A stretch of DNA of 64,000 nt from Oscillatoria sp. CS-180 (GTDB lineage Bacteria > Cyanobacteriota > Cyanobacteriia > Phormidesmidales > Phormidesmidaceae), in NCBI RefSeq assembly GCF_028330965.1, contig NZ_JAQMUB010000071.1, forward strand, positions 28,144 to 92,143, written 5' to 3'. Under the pieces are notes generated by a model. It was not told where the DNA came from and made no database searches. It was given only the letters and a program-made list of their open reading frames with translations. Positions within the stretch are counted from its first letter, which is position 1. Every line of letters starts with the position of its first letter. The translations under genes were made by a program, and so were the position numbers. Positions 47,476-56,968 of this stretch are shown here, piece by piece.

Positions 47476-47506
47476 GAAGAAGGGTGAAGACTGTTCACCC
47501 TTCTTC
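47476..47506 (+). terminator. Perfect 13-bp hairpin upstream of methyltransferase gene
   Basis: GAAGAAGGGTGAA pairs completely with TTCACCCTTCTTC around the loop GACTG. It ends 27 bp before the ATG of the next gene. It could terminate the upstream transcript or act in the 5' leader of the methyltransferase mRNA. There is no T-tract. Confidence 0.5.
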
Positions 47507-47533
47507 TAAATAGTTTGTGTAGGTTTAAAATTT

Positions 47534-48217
47534 ATGGTTTCCACTTCTCTGCCTGAGCGTCTGGACGCTGTTGCCCAGCGGTATGACCGCGAATACCGTG
47601 GAGAAACGGTCGAAGTACCTGAGGCAGTAGAAGCCTTGCCTGTTTTCCAAGATTGGATTGCTGGGCGGCTGTCGTCTCGGATTGCGTCTCCTTTCTGGGA
47701 GGTGGCAAAGCCCAAGAAATCTCAGATTTGTTTGGATATTGGTTGCGGAGGCAGTTTTCTCTTTTATCCTTGGCGCGAATGGGATGCTCGATTTTATGGT
47801 CAGGATCTGAGCACGGCTATTTGTCAAATGGTGAATGCCCGGGGATCGCAGCTCAACTCGAAGTTATACAAAGGGATGCGGCAAGCAGCAGCCCACCAGT
47901 TAGACGTTTATGAGCCTAACCAGTTCGATTTAGCGATCGCCACAGGAGTGAGCTGTTACTACGATTGGGACTATTGGGATATTGTCCTATCTGCGGTCAA
48001 AAAGGTGCTCAAACCGACAGGTTCGTTTGTGTTTGATGTGATTGATCCAGAGGCTTCTTTAGCCGAAGACTGGGCCATCTTAGAAATGTACTTGGGCGCG
48101 GAAGTAGAGCTCACGTCTATTCAAGACTGGAAAAAACGGTTGAAAGGAGCGGGCGTCAAGATTCAAAAGGAGAAAGAAGGCGAACTCTTCCATCTGTTCA
48201 AAGTTAGCTTTCCTTGA
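47534..48217 (+). CDS. Class I SAM-dependent methyltransferase
   Basis: 227 residues. Motif I is ICLDIGCGGSFLFYPW near residue 62. The acidic motif near GQDLSTAICQMVNARG and the later SFVFDVIDPEASLAEDW complete the Rossmann pattern. The acceptor is unknown. It is followed 56 bp later by cobK, but nothing else ties it to cobalamin synthesis. Confidence 0.85.
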   Translation: MVSTSLPERLDAVAQRYDREYRGETVEVPEAVEALPVFQDWIAGRLSSRIASPFWEVAKPKKSQICLDIGCGGSFLFYPWREWDARFYGQDLSTAICQMVNARGSQLNSKLYKGMRQAAAHQLDVYEPNQFDLAIATGVSCYYDWDYWDIVLSAVKKVLKPTGSFVFDVIDPEASLAEDWAILEMYLGAEVELTSIQDWKKRLKGAGVKIQKEKEGELFHLFKVSFP

Positions 48218-48273
48218 TTGACCTTGATGTAATCGCGCTACGGTCTTGTCCTGCATCGTGAAAGAAACCGCCC

Positions 48274-49107
48274 ATGTTGGATGTGCCATTCCCCTTTCGG
48301 CTGTGGCTCATTGGGGGAACTCAAGAAAGCCGTTGGCTGGTGGAAAAGCTACAGGAGATGGGATCAAATGTCTCTCCTTTTATCCTCGTCAGCATCACTA
48401 CGGAGGCTGCTCGTCATCTGTATCCCCAACTGCCGGATCAAAATCTCTGGATAGGCCAGCTTCAGCCAGATGACGCTGATTCCTTTATTCAAGTCCATGG
48501 TATAGAGGCTATTTTGGATGTTTCGCATCCGTTTGCGACTGAAATTTCTCAGCTAGCGATCGCTCTCGCCCGTCAATACCAACTGCCTTATCTACGCTAC
48601 GAGCGGGCAGCACTACCAACTTCAGGACAGGACTGGTGCGATCGTCAAGGGCGTCCAGGGAATGTAAGCCTAGCCCAACGGACTGATCTAATCGCTGGGA
48701 ACTATTTAGAAAACGAACGAACCCTCTTGACCTTGGGCTATCGAATGCTGTCTGAATTTCGAGCTTGGCAGGAACGAGGCGTATTGTTCACCCGTATCTT
48801 GCCCTCTCCTCAAGCCTTGTCAGCTGCTTTGGATGCCGGCTTTAGTCCGGATCGGATTATCGCCTTGAGGCCTCCGGTCAGTCCTGCTTTGGAGAAAGCG
48901 CTTTGGCAGCAGTGGCAGATCACTCAAGTGGTGACAAAGGCATCGGGACAACCGGGAGGAGAGGCCCAGAAACAGGTGATCGCATCAGCTTTAGGCATTC
49001 GTCTTATTCGCCTAGCACGTCCTGCAATCCCTTATCCACAGCAAACTGACAGCTTGGATACAGCGCTCCAGTTTGTTGCCCGTTACTGTGGAAATGCCAT
49101 TGGGTAA
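48274..49107 (+). CDS. cobK: Cobalt-precorrin-6A reductase
   Basis: 277 residues. It opens LWLIGGTQESRWLVEKL, the CobK/CbiJ N-terminus, with DVSHPFATEISQLAIALARQ and LPYLRYER typical of the family. The enzyme reduces precorrin-6A in corrin-ring synthesis. No other cob gene lies nearby, which is common in cyanobacteria. No cobalamin riboswitch was seen upstream. Confidence 0.9.
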   Translation: MLDVPFPFRLWLIGGTQESRWLVEKLQEMGSNVSPFILVSITTEAARHLYPQLPDQNLWIGQLQPDDADSFIQVHGIEAILDVSHPFATEISQLAIALARQYQLPYLRYERAALPTSGQDWCDRQGRPGNVSLAQRTDLIAGNYLENERTLLTLGYRMLSEFRAWQERGVLFTRILPSPQALSAALDAGFSPDRIIALRPPVSPALEKALWQQWQITQVVTKASGQPGGEAQKQVIASALGIRLIRLARPAIPYPQQTDSLDTALQFVARYCGNAIG

Positions 49108-49387
49108 GAGCAATCTGGGCGGCAGTTCCTCGATTTGTTTGTAACGATTTCCTCAGCACAAACCAATATTTGAGGGCTATTGCCCCATGTCAGTGAAACG
49201 CAGCGACACCCTTACTTTTATCTTGACAGCAAAGGACGTCACCTAAGCGTGGAAATCTATCAAAGGTGTAAGAATTAGCTCTCTACATTAAGGCGATCAC
49301 TTTTGGCAAGGAATGCTATGCTTAATCCCCAATAAGCTCACTAGGGCAGAAAGTGAGTACGAACACAGCCGTGCTTCTGGAGTATCT

Positions 49388-50833
49388 ATGACCGCCCTGC
49401 CTATGCCACCAGGTTCATCTTCAGACACCTCTGGTCAAGACACTAGACCAGAGTCAACCCCTGTGTTTGCCATGAAGGAACTGGTTACTCGTCTACAGCG
49501 AGAGCAGTTCAAAATTCAAGATTTGCTGAGTTCTCTGGGCTTTGCCCTTCGCAGCTTAAATAACCTAAATCAGTTCCTAGAATTGATTCCCATGATTGCG
49601 AGCCGGGTTACGGATGCTAGCGGCGGCGCACTCGTTTTATTCCGTCCTGATGGACAAGTTCGATTAGAGCGGCTGCACTGTCAGAGCGATACCCATTGTC
49701 AGGAAGTCAGGATGGCGTTGGAAGCGGCAACCCGTCAGGTGACTGAATCCTTTTCGCCCTCTGGCAGCGCGATTGAGATTGCTCGGACGATGATGCTTTC
49801 TCTTGATCGCTATGTGCACCGCTACTTGGGCAGCGATTTTCAGATTTTCGGGACCGCTATCATCGTCAAGAACATGGAGCGAGGACGGCTCTATGTGTTC
49901 AGTCGTGAGGACGATTACGCTTGGACAGAAACTCGTCAGAAGCTTGTCCGTTTAGTTGCTGATCAAACCGCCGTTGCGATCGAGAATGAAGAGTTGACCG
50001 TGGCGCTTCGTAAGAAGGAGCGCATGGGACGGGAACTCGAAATTGGCGCAGAAATCCAGCTTCAGCTCTTACCACGAACTTTTCCGTCAATTGACGGGAT
50101 TGATCTTGCTGCGCAGTGTCGTACTGCGAACAAGGTAGGTGGCGACTATTACGATTTCATCCCTACTAGTTATGACCAAATTCGTCACCCTGATTCGCGG
50201 CAGTCGGCGCTCTCACCCTGGAGCTTCGCGGTCGGAGACGTGATGGGTAAAGGAGTGCCTGCGGGTCTGATTATGACGATGCTGCGGGGGATGCTGCGAG
50301 CAGAGGTGCTGCACAGCTTCTCTGCGGCAGAGATTTTGCATCATCTGAACCATGTCATGCACACGGATTTGGAAAATTCTAGCCGTTTTGTAACTCTGTT
50401 CTATGGCGAATACAATCCCAAAAATAGAGTGCTGTCTTACAGCAACGCGGCTCATCATCCGCCACTGCTTTGGCGAGCTGCGAGCAATACGGTTACTCGC
50501 CTCGACACCGTTGGTATGCTGTTGGGTCTAGACATTGATACTTGCTATTACGAGGAACAAGTCCAACTTCAGCCTGGCGATACCATCCTTTATTACACCG
50601 ATGGATTCACGGACGCGGCTAACTCCAAGGGCGAACGTATGGACGAAGATAATTTGATCAACGCCCTCAAATGGGCCTGCCGTAATCGCAACTCAGCCGA
50701 TGAAATCTTGGACTACTTGTTTGAGATGTTGCAGCGGTTTGTGGGACGCGATCGCCACACCGAAGATGACGTGACCTTAGTCGTCATGCGCGTGAAGCCA
50801 GAGCTACAGCTCAATCTCTTCAGCCAAAGATAA
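49388..50833 (+). CDS. GAF-SpoIIE (RsbU-like PP2C) serine phosphatase
   Basis: 481 residues from the ATG at 49388, which follows GGAG by five bases; an earlier ATG at 49313 would give 506. A predicted helix and GAF domain fill about residues 30-195. A short coil leads to the PP2C-type SpoIIE domain with EIQLQLLPRTFP, KVGGDYYDF, GDVMGKGVPAGLIM, and the metal aspartate of TEDDVTLVVMR. Such proteins dephosphorylate anti-sigma-antagonists in partner-switch circuits. No antagonist or kinase gene is adjacent. Confidence 0.9.
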   Translation: MTALPMPPGSSSDTSGQDTRPESTPVFAMKELVTRLQREQFKIQDLLSSLGFALRSLNNLNQFLELIPMIASRVTDASGGALVLFRPDGQVRLERLHCQSDTHCQEVRMALEAATRQVTESFSPSGSAIEIARTMMLSLDRYVHRYLGSDFQIFGTAIIVKNMERGRLYVFSREDDYAWTETRQKLVRLVADQTAVAIENEELTVALRKKERMGRELEIGAEIQLQLLPRTFPSIDGIDLAAQCRTANKVGGDYYDFIPTSYDQIRHPDSRQSALSPWSFAVGDVMGKGVPAGLIMTMLRGMLRAEVLHSFSAAEILHHLNHVMHTDLENSSRFVTLFYGEYNPKNRVLSYSNAAHHPPLLWRAASNTVTRLDTVGMLLGLDIDTCYYEEQVQLQPGDTILYYTDGFTDAANSKGERMDEDNLINALKWACRNRNSADEILDYLFEMLQRFVGRDRHTEDDVTLVVMRVKPELQLNLFSQR

Positions 50834-51010
50834 GACTTGGGTTATGCCATCCAGCCGATGAATGAGGCCAAAAGCCAGGAAATCCAAGCAGAACTACTGA
50901 ACTGGTAGCCTGAAATGTGGGTTATTGAATCAAAAAATCGGTAGAAATGCGCTTTCAAGGCGATAGGTGTGCTTCAATTCATAGCATCATGCTATGCAAG
51001 GGGTTCCATC

Positions 51011-51271
51011 ATGAAACTAGAAGTGTCTCTGTTACCCATTGAACTACCCGATCTCGTTGAGGGAACGCTGACCCCGTCTGCTTTTTTGCCTGAAACCAAT
51101 CTCTCAGTCCGACAAAACACCTCTATGATTCTGGCCCAACAGTTTGATCAAGATGTCCTCGGTGATTTAGGCAATGCGGTGAACACGTTTGTCCAATCGG
51201 GTCAGGTTTGGGCACTCCTGATTGGATTTGTTTTGGGCTATCTACTGCGTGGGGTTACAACCTATAAGTAG
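51011..51271 (+). CDS. Small hypothetical protein with C-terminal membrane anchor
   Basis: 86 residues from the ATG at 51011 (MKLEVSLLPIELPDLVEGTL). A soluble acidic N-terminus is followed by one C-terminal helix (WALLIGFVLGYLLRGVTTYK). The frame also extends 14 residues upstream, less likely the start. It lies 50 bp before argH, perhaps cotranscribed. No family recognised. Confidence 0.6.
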   Translation: MKLEVSLLPIELPDLVEGTLTPSAFLPETNLSVRQNTSMILAQQFDQDVLGDLGNAVNTFVQSGQVWALLIGFVLGYLLRGVTTYK

Positions 51272-51320
51272 ACGTGGCATTCTAGGAAGGTTCTGATTGA
51301 TTGAGTAAGGTATTTCTCTA

Positions 51321-52718
51321 GTGAGTTCCTCAGGTCCTAAAGCTTGGAGTCAACGTTTTGAATCAGCTCTGCATCCCGCGATCGCGGCCTTTAACGCTAG
51401 CATTGGCTTCGATATTGAGCTGATCGAACAAGACATCAGAGGGTCCGAAGCACACGCGAAGATGCTGGCCAAGACGGAAATTATCAGTCCAGAGGAGGCT
51501 GCGCAACTTGTCAGTGGCCTCGAAACCATTCGTCAGGAATACCTTGCCGGAGATTTTAATCCTTCCGTAGATGATGAGGATATTCACTTCGCCGTTGAAC
51601 ATCGCCTTGTTGAAATTGTGGGTGATGTTGGCAAAAAGCTGCATACGGCTCGTTCACGTAACGATCAGGTGGGGACTGACATCCGTCTTTATCTGCGAGA
51701 GCAACTCGATAGTATTCGCGAACAACTACGAGCTTTTCAGGAGGCTTTGTTGGGCCATGCCGAGCAGCACGTTGAAACGGTCATTCCGGGCTATACACAC
51801 CTGCAGCGGGCGCAACCCCTCAGTTTAGCTCATCACTTACTAGCCTATGTTGAGATGGCTCAGCGTGATTGGGAGCGATTAGGGGATGTGCGTCGCAGAG
51901 TCAATATTTCTCCCCTCGGCTGCGGCGCCTTGGCCGGCACTCCATTCCCAATTGATCGCATGTATTCCGCAGAGCTATTGGGATTTGAAGCGGTCTATCG
52001 AAATAGTTTGGATGGTGTTAGCGATCGCGATTTTGCGATCGAATTCACGGCTGCCGCGAGCCTGATTGTGATGCATCTATCTCGTCTGTCTGAAGAAATA
52101 ATCCTTTGGGCTGCCGACGAGTTCGGCTTTGTTAAGCTCACCGATAGTTGCTCTACCGGCTCTAGCATCATGCCTCAAAAAAAGAATCCTGACGTACCCG
52201 AGCTAGTGCGCGGTAAGACGGGACGAGTTTTCGGGCATCTTCAAAGCTTGCTCGTCATGATGAAAGGCCTGCCAATGGCCTACAACAAAGACCTGCAAGA
52301 AGACAAAGAACCCCTGTTCGATACGGTCAAAACGGTGCAGGGTTGCCTAGAGGCTATGACAATCCTGCTGCGGCAGGGGATTCAGTTTCAGCCTCAGCGC
52401 TTATCCACTGCTGTCACAACCGACTACTCTAACGCGACGGATGTGGCTGATTACCTAGCCGCAAAGGGGGTTCCTTTTCGAGAAGCCTACAACCTCGTTG
52501 GACAGGTCGTGCGGCACTGTCTTGATCAAAACAAACTCCTCAAAGACCTTTCCCTTCAGGAATGGCAAAGTCTGCATCCTGCCTTCGAAACTGATATTTA
52601 CGATGCGATCGCCCCCCAACAAGTCGTCGCTGCCCGTAGAAGTTTCGGCGGCACGGGCTTCGAACAAGTTCGACACGCCTTGCTAGAAGCCAAGAAGAGA
52701 CTCCTTGTCGTCGACTAG
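51321..52718 (+). CDS. argH: Argininosuccinate lyase
   Basis: 465 residues with a GTG start. Signature segments are [40 protein letters not shown], and the flexible catalytic loop [20 protein letters not shown] with its serine. It cleaves argininosuccinate to arginine and fumarate in the last step of arginine synthesis. It stands downstream of the small anchor protein. Length and motifs are normal. Confidence 0.96.
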   Translation: MSSSGPKAWSQRFESALHPAIAAFNASIGFDIELIEQDIRGSEAHAKMLAKTEIISPEEAAQLVSGLETIRQEYLAGDFNPSVDDEDIHFAVEHRLVEIVGDVGKKLHTARSRNDQVGTDIRLYLREQLDSIREQLRAFQEALLGHAEQHVETVIPGYTHLQRAQPLSLAHHLLAYVEMAQRDWERLGDVRRRVNISPLGCGALAGTPFPIDRMYSAELLGFEAVYRNSLDGVSDRDFAIEFTAAASLIVMHLSRLSEEIILWAADEFGFVKLTDSCSTGSSIMPQKKNPDVPELVRGKTGRVFGHLQSLLVMMKGLPMAYNKDLQEDKEPLFDTVKTVQGCLEAMTILLRQGIQFQPQRLSTAVTTDYSNATDVADYLAAKGVPFREAYNLVGQVVRHCLDQNKLLKDLSLQEWQSLHPAFETDIYDAIAPQQVVAARRSFGGTGFEQVRHALLEAKKRLLVVD

Positions 52719-52799
52719 AATCCACGCCAACCTGAGGCTTCAGGCATCAAGACTCAGCATTTAAGGACTAGAATTAGCCTGCGAAGACAAACTTCAAGA

Positions 52800-52834
52800 C
52801 TCAAAACTCAAAACCCAAAACCCAAAACTCAAAA
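52800..52834 (+). repeat. Heptamer tandem repeat (STRR type)
   Basis: Five units of 7 bases alternating CTCAAAA and CCCAAAA. It lies between argH and the glycosyltransferase gene. Confidence 0.8.
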
Positions 52835-52881
52835 CCGTCCTTCATCTCTTTCCGCGCTTTTCCATCGATTCACAACTACCC

Positions 52882-54102
52882 ATGAGCATTTCCCTTTGCA
52901 TGATCGTCAAGGATGAAGCCGACAACTTGCCGGGCTGTCTGAATAGTGTTGAAGGCTGCGTGGATGAAATGATTGTGCTAGATACCGGATCACAGGATGA
53001 AACGATCGCGATCGCTGAACAACATGGCGCTACAGTCGAGTCCACTGAATGGCAGCAGGATTTTGCCGCAGCCCGTAACCAATCTTTGACCCAAGCAAGC
53101 GGAGATTGGGTTTTGGTCCTCGATGCCGATGAAACCCTCACCGATGCTGGACGTACTTTGCTTCAACAAGTTCGGTCTGGCCATCAACTCGGCCAATACA
53201 GACTGGACAATGTGTTGGCGGTCAATCTACTGCGCCATGAGGTGAATGCCGATCAGTCCCCCTATACGGAAGTGTCTCGCTTATTCAGAAGGCGGCCCGA
53301 TATTCAGTTCACCCGCCCGTACCACGAATCAATCGATGACAGCGTTAATGCCATTATGCAGCGTGAACCCCATTGGCAGGTTGTCACTTGGCCCCAAGTG
53401 GTGATTGACCATACGGGATATGAGGCCGATGCGATCTCTCAGCGTGGTAAGTTTGCTCGGGCTGAGCGCATCATGGCGGCTTACCTAGCAGAGCATCCTC
53501 ATGACGCCTACATTTGCAATAAATTGGGAGCACTTTACAGTACAGCCGGGAATTGGGAGCAGGGGCGATCACTGTTAGAGCAAGGACTAAGGGCTGATCA
53601 GGTGGATCCGTCTACGCTCTATGAACTTCATTATCATCTGGGGTTAGGTTATCGACAGGCTGGATTGCCCGCGATCGCAGTTGATCACTACAGTAAAGCT
53701 CTTATGCAGCCCGTTCCTGAAATTCTCAAGGTCGGTGCTTACATTAACCTGGGCAGCCTTTTACAGGCTCGCAAAAACTACCGCGCAGCCATTGAGCAGT
53801 TTGAGAAAGCGACTGCTGCTGCACCCAATTTTGCGCTAGCCCATTTCAATTTGGGTGTCGCTCGCCGAGGCAAGGGAGACTTGGAAGGGGCTGTTGCTGC
53901 CTACGAAAAGGCCGTCAGCATTCAGCCCAATTACGCCGTAGCTTACCAAAACATGGGAGTGACCCTTTTCAAGTTGAGTCAGCTACCGGAAAGCATTCAG
54001 GCGTTCAGGAGGGCGATCGCGCTCTATCAACAAACAAACCCTGCAGAAGCAGACCGCTTGCTACAGGGCATTCGTAATTTAGGGATCCAATCCGAAGGAT
54101 GA
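52882..54102 (+). CDS. Glycosyltransferase family 2 with TPR repeats
   Basis: 406 residues. The N-terminal 220 are a GT2 domain: LCMIVKDEADNLPGCLNSV, then MIVLDTGSQDETIAIAEQHG and WVLVLDADETL (the DxD nucleotide-metal site). The C-terminal part holds TPR units (for example NLGSLLQARKNYRAAIEQFEKA, NLGVARRGKGDLEGAVAAYEKA). GT2-TPR proteins are widespread in cyanobacteria and usually transfer sugars to cell-surface or glycolipid acceptors. The acceptor is not evident here. Confidence 0.88.
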   Translation: MSISLCMIVKDEADNLPGCLNSVEGCVDEMIVLDTGSQDETIAIAEQHGATVESTEWQQDFAAARNQSLTQASGDWVLVLDADETLTDAGRTLLQQVRSGHQLGQYRLDNVLAVNLLRHEVNADQSPYTEVSRLFRRRPDIQFTRPYHESIDDSVNAIMQREPHWQVVTWPQVVIDHTGYEADAISQRGKFARAERIMAAYLAEHPHDAYICNKLGALYSTAGNWEQGRSLLEQGLRADQVDPSTLYELHYHLGLGYRQAGLPAIAVDHYSKALMQPVPEILKVGAYINLGSLLQARKNYRAAIEQFEKATAAAPNFALAHFNLGVARRGKGDLEGAVAAYEKAVSIQPNYAVAYQNMGVTLFKLSQLPESIQAFRRAIALYQQTNPAEADRLLQGIRNLGIQSEG

Positions 54103-54108
54103 TGGTCG

Positions 54109-54399
54109 CTAGTGCTTCCGGCTCAGCTCACCGGTATAAGGCTGCGCCCCGGTTGCAGGATAGTCGTCATGGGCAGGTGCAAATAACTCTATGATGGCCT
54201 TGGCAATATCACCAAAAAAGCCAGACTTCTCTTGGACCACAGGAACCGCTTTTTTCATATCGTCCTCCGAAAATTCAAAACCATGTTGCTTGGCTAAATC
54301 AACAATTTCCTCTTTCTGATCGGCCTCTTTGACCTGTTCAGTCAGTGCAGAACTGTCAGCAGCCTGCGTGAGGAATTCAAGGGCGTTTTCCTTAGACAT
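54109..54399 (-). CDS. Nif11 domain protein (Nif11-like leader peptide family)
   Basis: 96 residues from the ATG at 54399. The first 60 or so match the Nif11 domain: MSKENALEFLTQAADSSALT, then an acidic linker, KEEIVDLAKQHGFEFSEDDM. The remaining 35 residues end GAQPYTGELSRKH. In RiPP precursors the Nif11 part is a leader ending in a double glycine before a core. No GG and no cysteine occur here, and no modifying enzyme or exporter gene is adjacent, so a free-standing Nif11 protein is as likely as a true precursor. The 3' end is seven bases from the GT2-TPR stop. Confidence 0.85.
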   Translation of the reverse strand: MSKENALEFLTQAADSSALTEQVKEADQKEEIVDLAKQHGFEFSEDDMKKAVPVVQEKSGFFGDIAKAIIELFAPAHDDYPATGAQPYTGELSRKH

Positions 54400-54535
54400 A
54401 GCTAACTCTGAATGGCAACTTACTTTTATAGTGCTGTGGAGGTCTAGTAGGCAGCTAAGAAACGCAATACACCCTTGCAAATCTTGAAACGCTGCAACAT
54501 GTGACAATAGAGGCCTATCTATGGCGAACAATAGT

Positions 54536-54636
54536 TATAGCCGCCGCTAATTTCGTTAGGACAAGACGGCGAGTCGTTGGACTATGGGCTGAACACCTAG
54601 ATGCAGTTGGGTGCACAAGTCTAAATGGCTAAAGCG
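54536..54636 (+). repeat. R repeat copy 9
   Basis: Starts TATAGCCGCCGC, contains GTTAGGACAAGACGGCGAG, and ends CTAAATGGCTAAAGCG. The apical stem CACCTA/TGGGTG includes a G-T pair. M copy 2 follows 37 bp later. Confidence 0.8.
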
Positions 54637-54673
54637 TTGTGTCCACCCAAACTTTTCTGGAATTGAATTGATT

Positions 54674-54788
54674 AGAGCTGACGTCGTTGAATCCGATTCT
54701 GGCTCCTCAATCCCCCAATTTTAAGGGATGTCGGATTCGACGTTCCCTAAAATTGGAGGATGCCAAGGGGGCCTATGCGTAAGTCCTA
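54674..54788 (+). repeat. M repeat copy 2 (MITE-like)
   Basis: Left end AGAGCTGACGTCGTTGAATC aligns with the left end of copy 1, and the right end is TGCGTAAGTCCTA. The inverted pair GAATCCGA...TCGGATTC sits inside. It has no ORF. Confidence 0.7.
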
Positions 54789-54892
54789 ACTATTGGATAG
54801 AGCCTTGTGAGGGCTGACTGTGTCCTTCAGGAGAGAACCCAACGGTCTTAACCCTCATTCACAAGATGACTTCAACTTGCCTTGCGTCACTT

Positions 54893-56794
54893 TTAGTCAA
54901 TCAGTTCCTTGACTTTTGCCATGATGCCATTGGGATCGATTCCCTGATGAATGAACTGCTCCCATAGACCACCGCAGCCCTCTTCGTGAGTGCCAATGTA
55001 GGCAAACTTCGGCGTATAGCCACGCTCCAGCAGCCAAGAACCGAAGCGACTACCTAAGCCTGTGCGACGGTTGAAAGACTCTGTCACGAGGACAAAGGGA
55101 GCCTGACCCACCTTCGCCATCATGTCTTCATCCACAACGTTTAGTGTTGCCTTGTTGATCAAACCGACTTCGATGCCCTCCTGCTTTAGACGCTCAACGG
55201 CATCCAGTGCTCGATAGATCGAGTCACCGAAGGTGATGATGTAGCCTGCGGAGCCTTCGCGGATGACTTCATCTTTACCGGGTGTGAAGGTATAGTCACC
55301 GCCGAATAGCTCGTTGCCATCGGTATCTAAAACCATAGGCACTTTAGAGCGAGTTGAAAAGATGAAACGCATTCCGGGGTCGTTGAAGACTGCCTTGACG
55401 ACTGCTCGCATCTGATTTGCATCGGCAGGGAAATAGAGGCGAGTTTCGTAGCTGTCGTCGAGACCGTTATCGGCGAACATGTTGTTCATCCCGAAGTGAC
55501 AGGTATTGTCTGCCATGTCATCAATTCCCGCATGGGAGAAGTGACAGAGGAGGTTGGAGAAATTCAGCCGGGCCATCGTGATCTCAGAAATACACATTTC
55601 CAAGAAGGCGCTGAAGGTGGCAAAGATGCCCTGCTTGCCCTTTTCCATGCCAAAGCCTGCGGCAGCTGACAGATTACCGCGTTCCTGGATACCACCGCTG
55701 ATGAAAATTTCAGGATGAGCCGCTCGGATCTGCTTCAAGCCACAGGATCCTTCTAGGTCGCTGTCTACAACCAGAACGCTGTTCTTGCGGTCCTCTTCGC
55801 TCATCTTGCCGAGGATTTCGACAACCGATTCGCCAAAGACGTTGCGGTTGGAGCCAAGCTTATCCGAGGATCCTGAGAACTGATAGGTATTTTTGGGTTT
55901 CTCAATGCCCTTGAGAACGGTGACGGCATCAGTGTAGCCCTTGTTCTCCAAATACTTAAGCGCTGCATCAACAGGAATAACATCGTGACCATGGGTGGTG
56001 CCCTCGATACCGTCGATACCGACGGACATCGCCCGCTTATTGATAATGGCTACAGGTCCTGGCGTGTTGATAGCCTTGCAGATGTTGGCATACAACCCGT
56101 CTAAATCTTCGCCGTCGCCTTCTAAGACAGTCAATCCGTGGCCTTCTAATGTTTTCTTGACGCTAAAGCCGCCCATATATTCAGAGGGATGGCCCGCAAT
56201 GGTGACGTCGTTGTCGTCGATGAGCAGCTTGACGTTGATGTGATTAGCGACAGCCAAACGTGCGGCCTCAGCATCATCACCTTCCTGCTGTGCGCCATCG
56301 GATCCTAAACAGAACACGGTCTTGCCAGGATTTGCCAGAGCCACACCGTTTACGTAGGGCCACATGTGGCCTAGACGACCCGAGCTGAATTTGACGCCAG
56401 GAGTCAAGCCTAGCTCGGGGTGCCCAGGAAGTTTCTCGTTGGCTGCGCGATATTGCATCAGCTGTTCTGCGGGCAAGTCGCCATTTAGCGTTGCCATCAA
56501 ATACTGAGTTGCGACCCGATGGCCGGCTTCATCGAAGAACGTGGGGACAAACTTGTCTCCACCTCCTCGGAAAATCGCGTCTAGAATCATGACCTCAGGC
56601 ACAGTGTCGTAAGGACCACCAGTATGTCCGCCGACGCCACGGGCAGCACCTGTCGCTGTGAAGAAAACGATCGCAGCCCGGCACAGCTCAATATTGTCTT
56701 TCAAAGCAGCCCGCTGCTCATCGGTCAACGTAGAAACAGATGGATCGAGCGTAATACGTTTGTAGGTGCTGAGATCGATGGGGAAAGTCGTCAT
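54893..56794 (-). CDS. Divergent transketolase
   Basis: 633 residues. Thiamine-diphosphate features: GGHTGGPYD in place of the usual SGHPG loop, GHMWPYVNGVALANPGK, and a GSDGAQQEGDDAEAA...LLIDDND cofactor motif. A central pyrimidine-binding domain (GFGMEKGKQGIFATFSAFLE) and a C-terminal transketolase domain follow. The N-terminus does not look like the main Calvin-cycle enzyme of cyanobacteria (as I recall it), so this is probably a second transketolase-like enzyme with altered substrate range. It should be cytoplasmic. Single gene. Confidence 0.88.
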   Translation of the reverse strand: MTTFPIDLSTYKRITLDPSVSTLTDEQRAALKDNIELCRAAIVFFTATGAARGVGGHTGGPYDTVPEVMILDAIFRGGGDKFVPTFFDEAGHRVATQYLMATLNGDLPAEQLMQYRAANEKLPGHPELGLTPGVKFSSGRLGHMWPYVNGVALANPGKTVFCLGSDGAQQEGDDAEAARLAVANHINVKLLIDDNDVTIAGHPSEYMGGFSVKKTLEGHGLTVLEGDGEDLDGLYANICKAINTPGPVAIINKRAMSVGIDGIEGTTHGHDVIPVDAALKYLENKGYTDAVTVLKGIEKPKNTYQFSGSSDKLGSNRNVFGESVVEILGKMSEEDRKNSVLVVDSDLEGSCGLKQIRAAHPEIFISGGIQERGNLSAAAGFGMEKGKQGIFATFSAFLEMCISEITMARLNFSNLLCHFSHAGIDDMADNTCHFGMNNMFADNGLDDSYETRLYFPADANQMRAVVKAVFNDPGMRFIFSTRSKVPMVLDTDGNELFGGDYTFTPGKDEVIREGSAGYIITFGDSIYRALDAVERLKQEGIEVGLINKATLNVVDEDMMAKVGQAPFVLVTESFNRRTGLGSRFGSWLLERGYTPKFAYIGTHEEGCGGLWEQFIHQGIDPNGIMAKVKELID

Positions 56795-56968
56795 GGTGGC
56801 GAATCCTTATAACTACTGTGGACAAAATTACCTGAAAATTGAAGCGAATATTACCCTTTCATCTTTGTAATAAGACATTTATGAGAGCATTACCCTTTTC
56901 CGTAACAATCTAGAGCGATCGCGGTTAAGCCGTCCATCAAGACCAGGTTAAGAAACAGCGGTAAACCG

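Larger units (their letters stand above)
54400..54892. other. 493-bp intergenic region with R and M copies
   Basis: It contains R copy 9 and M copy 2 in the same orientation. The Nif11 promoter should lie at its left end. No other gene was recognised. Confidence 0.55.
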
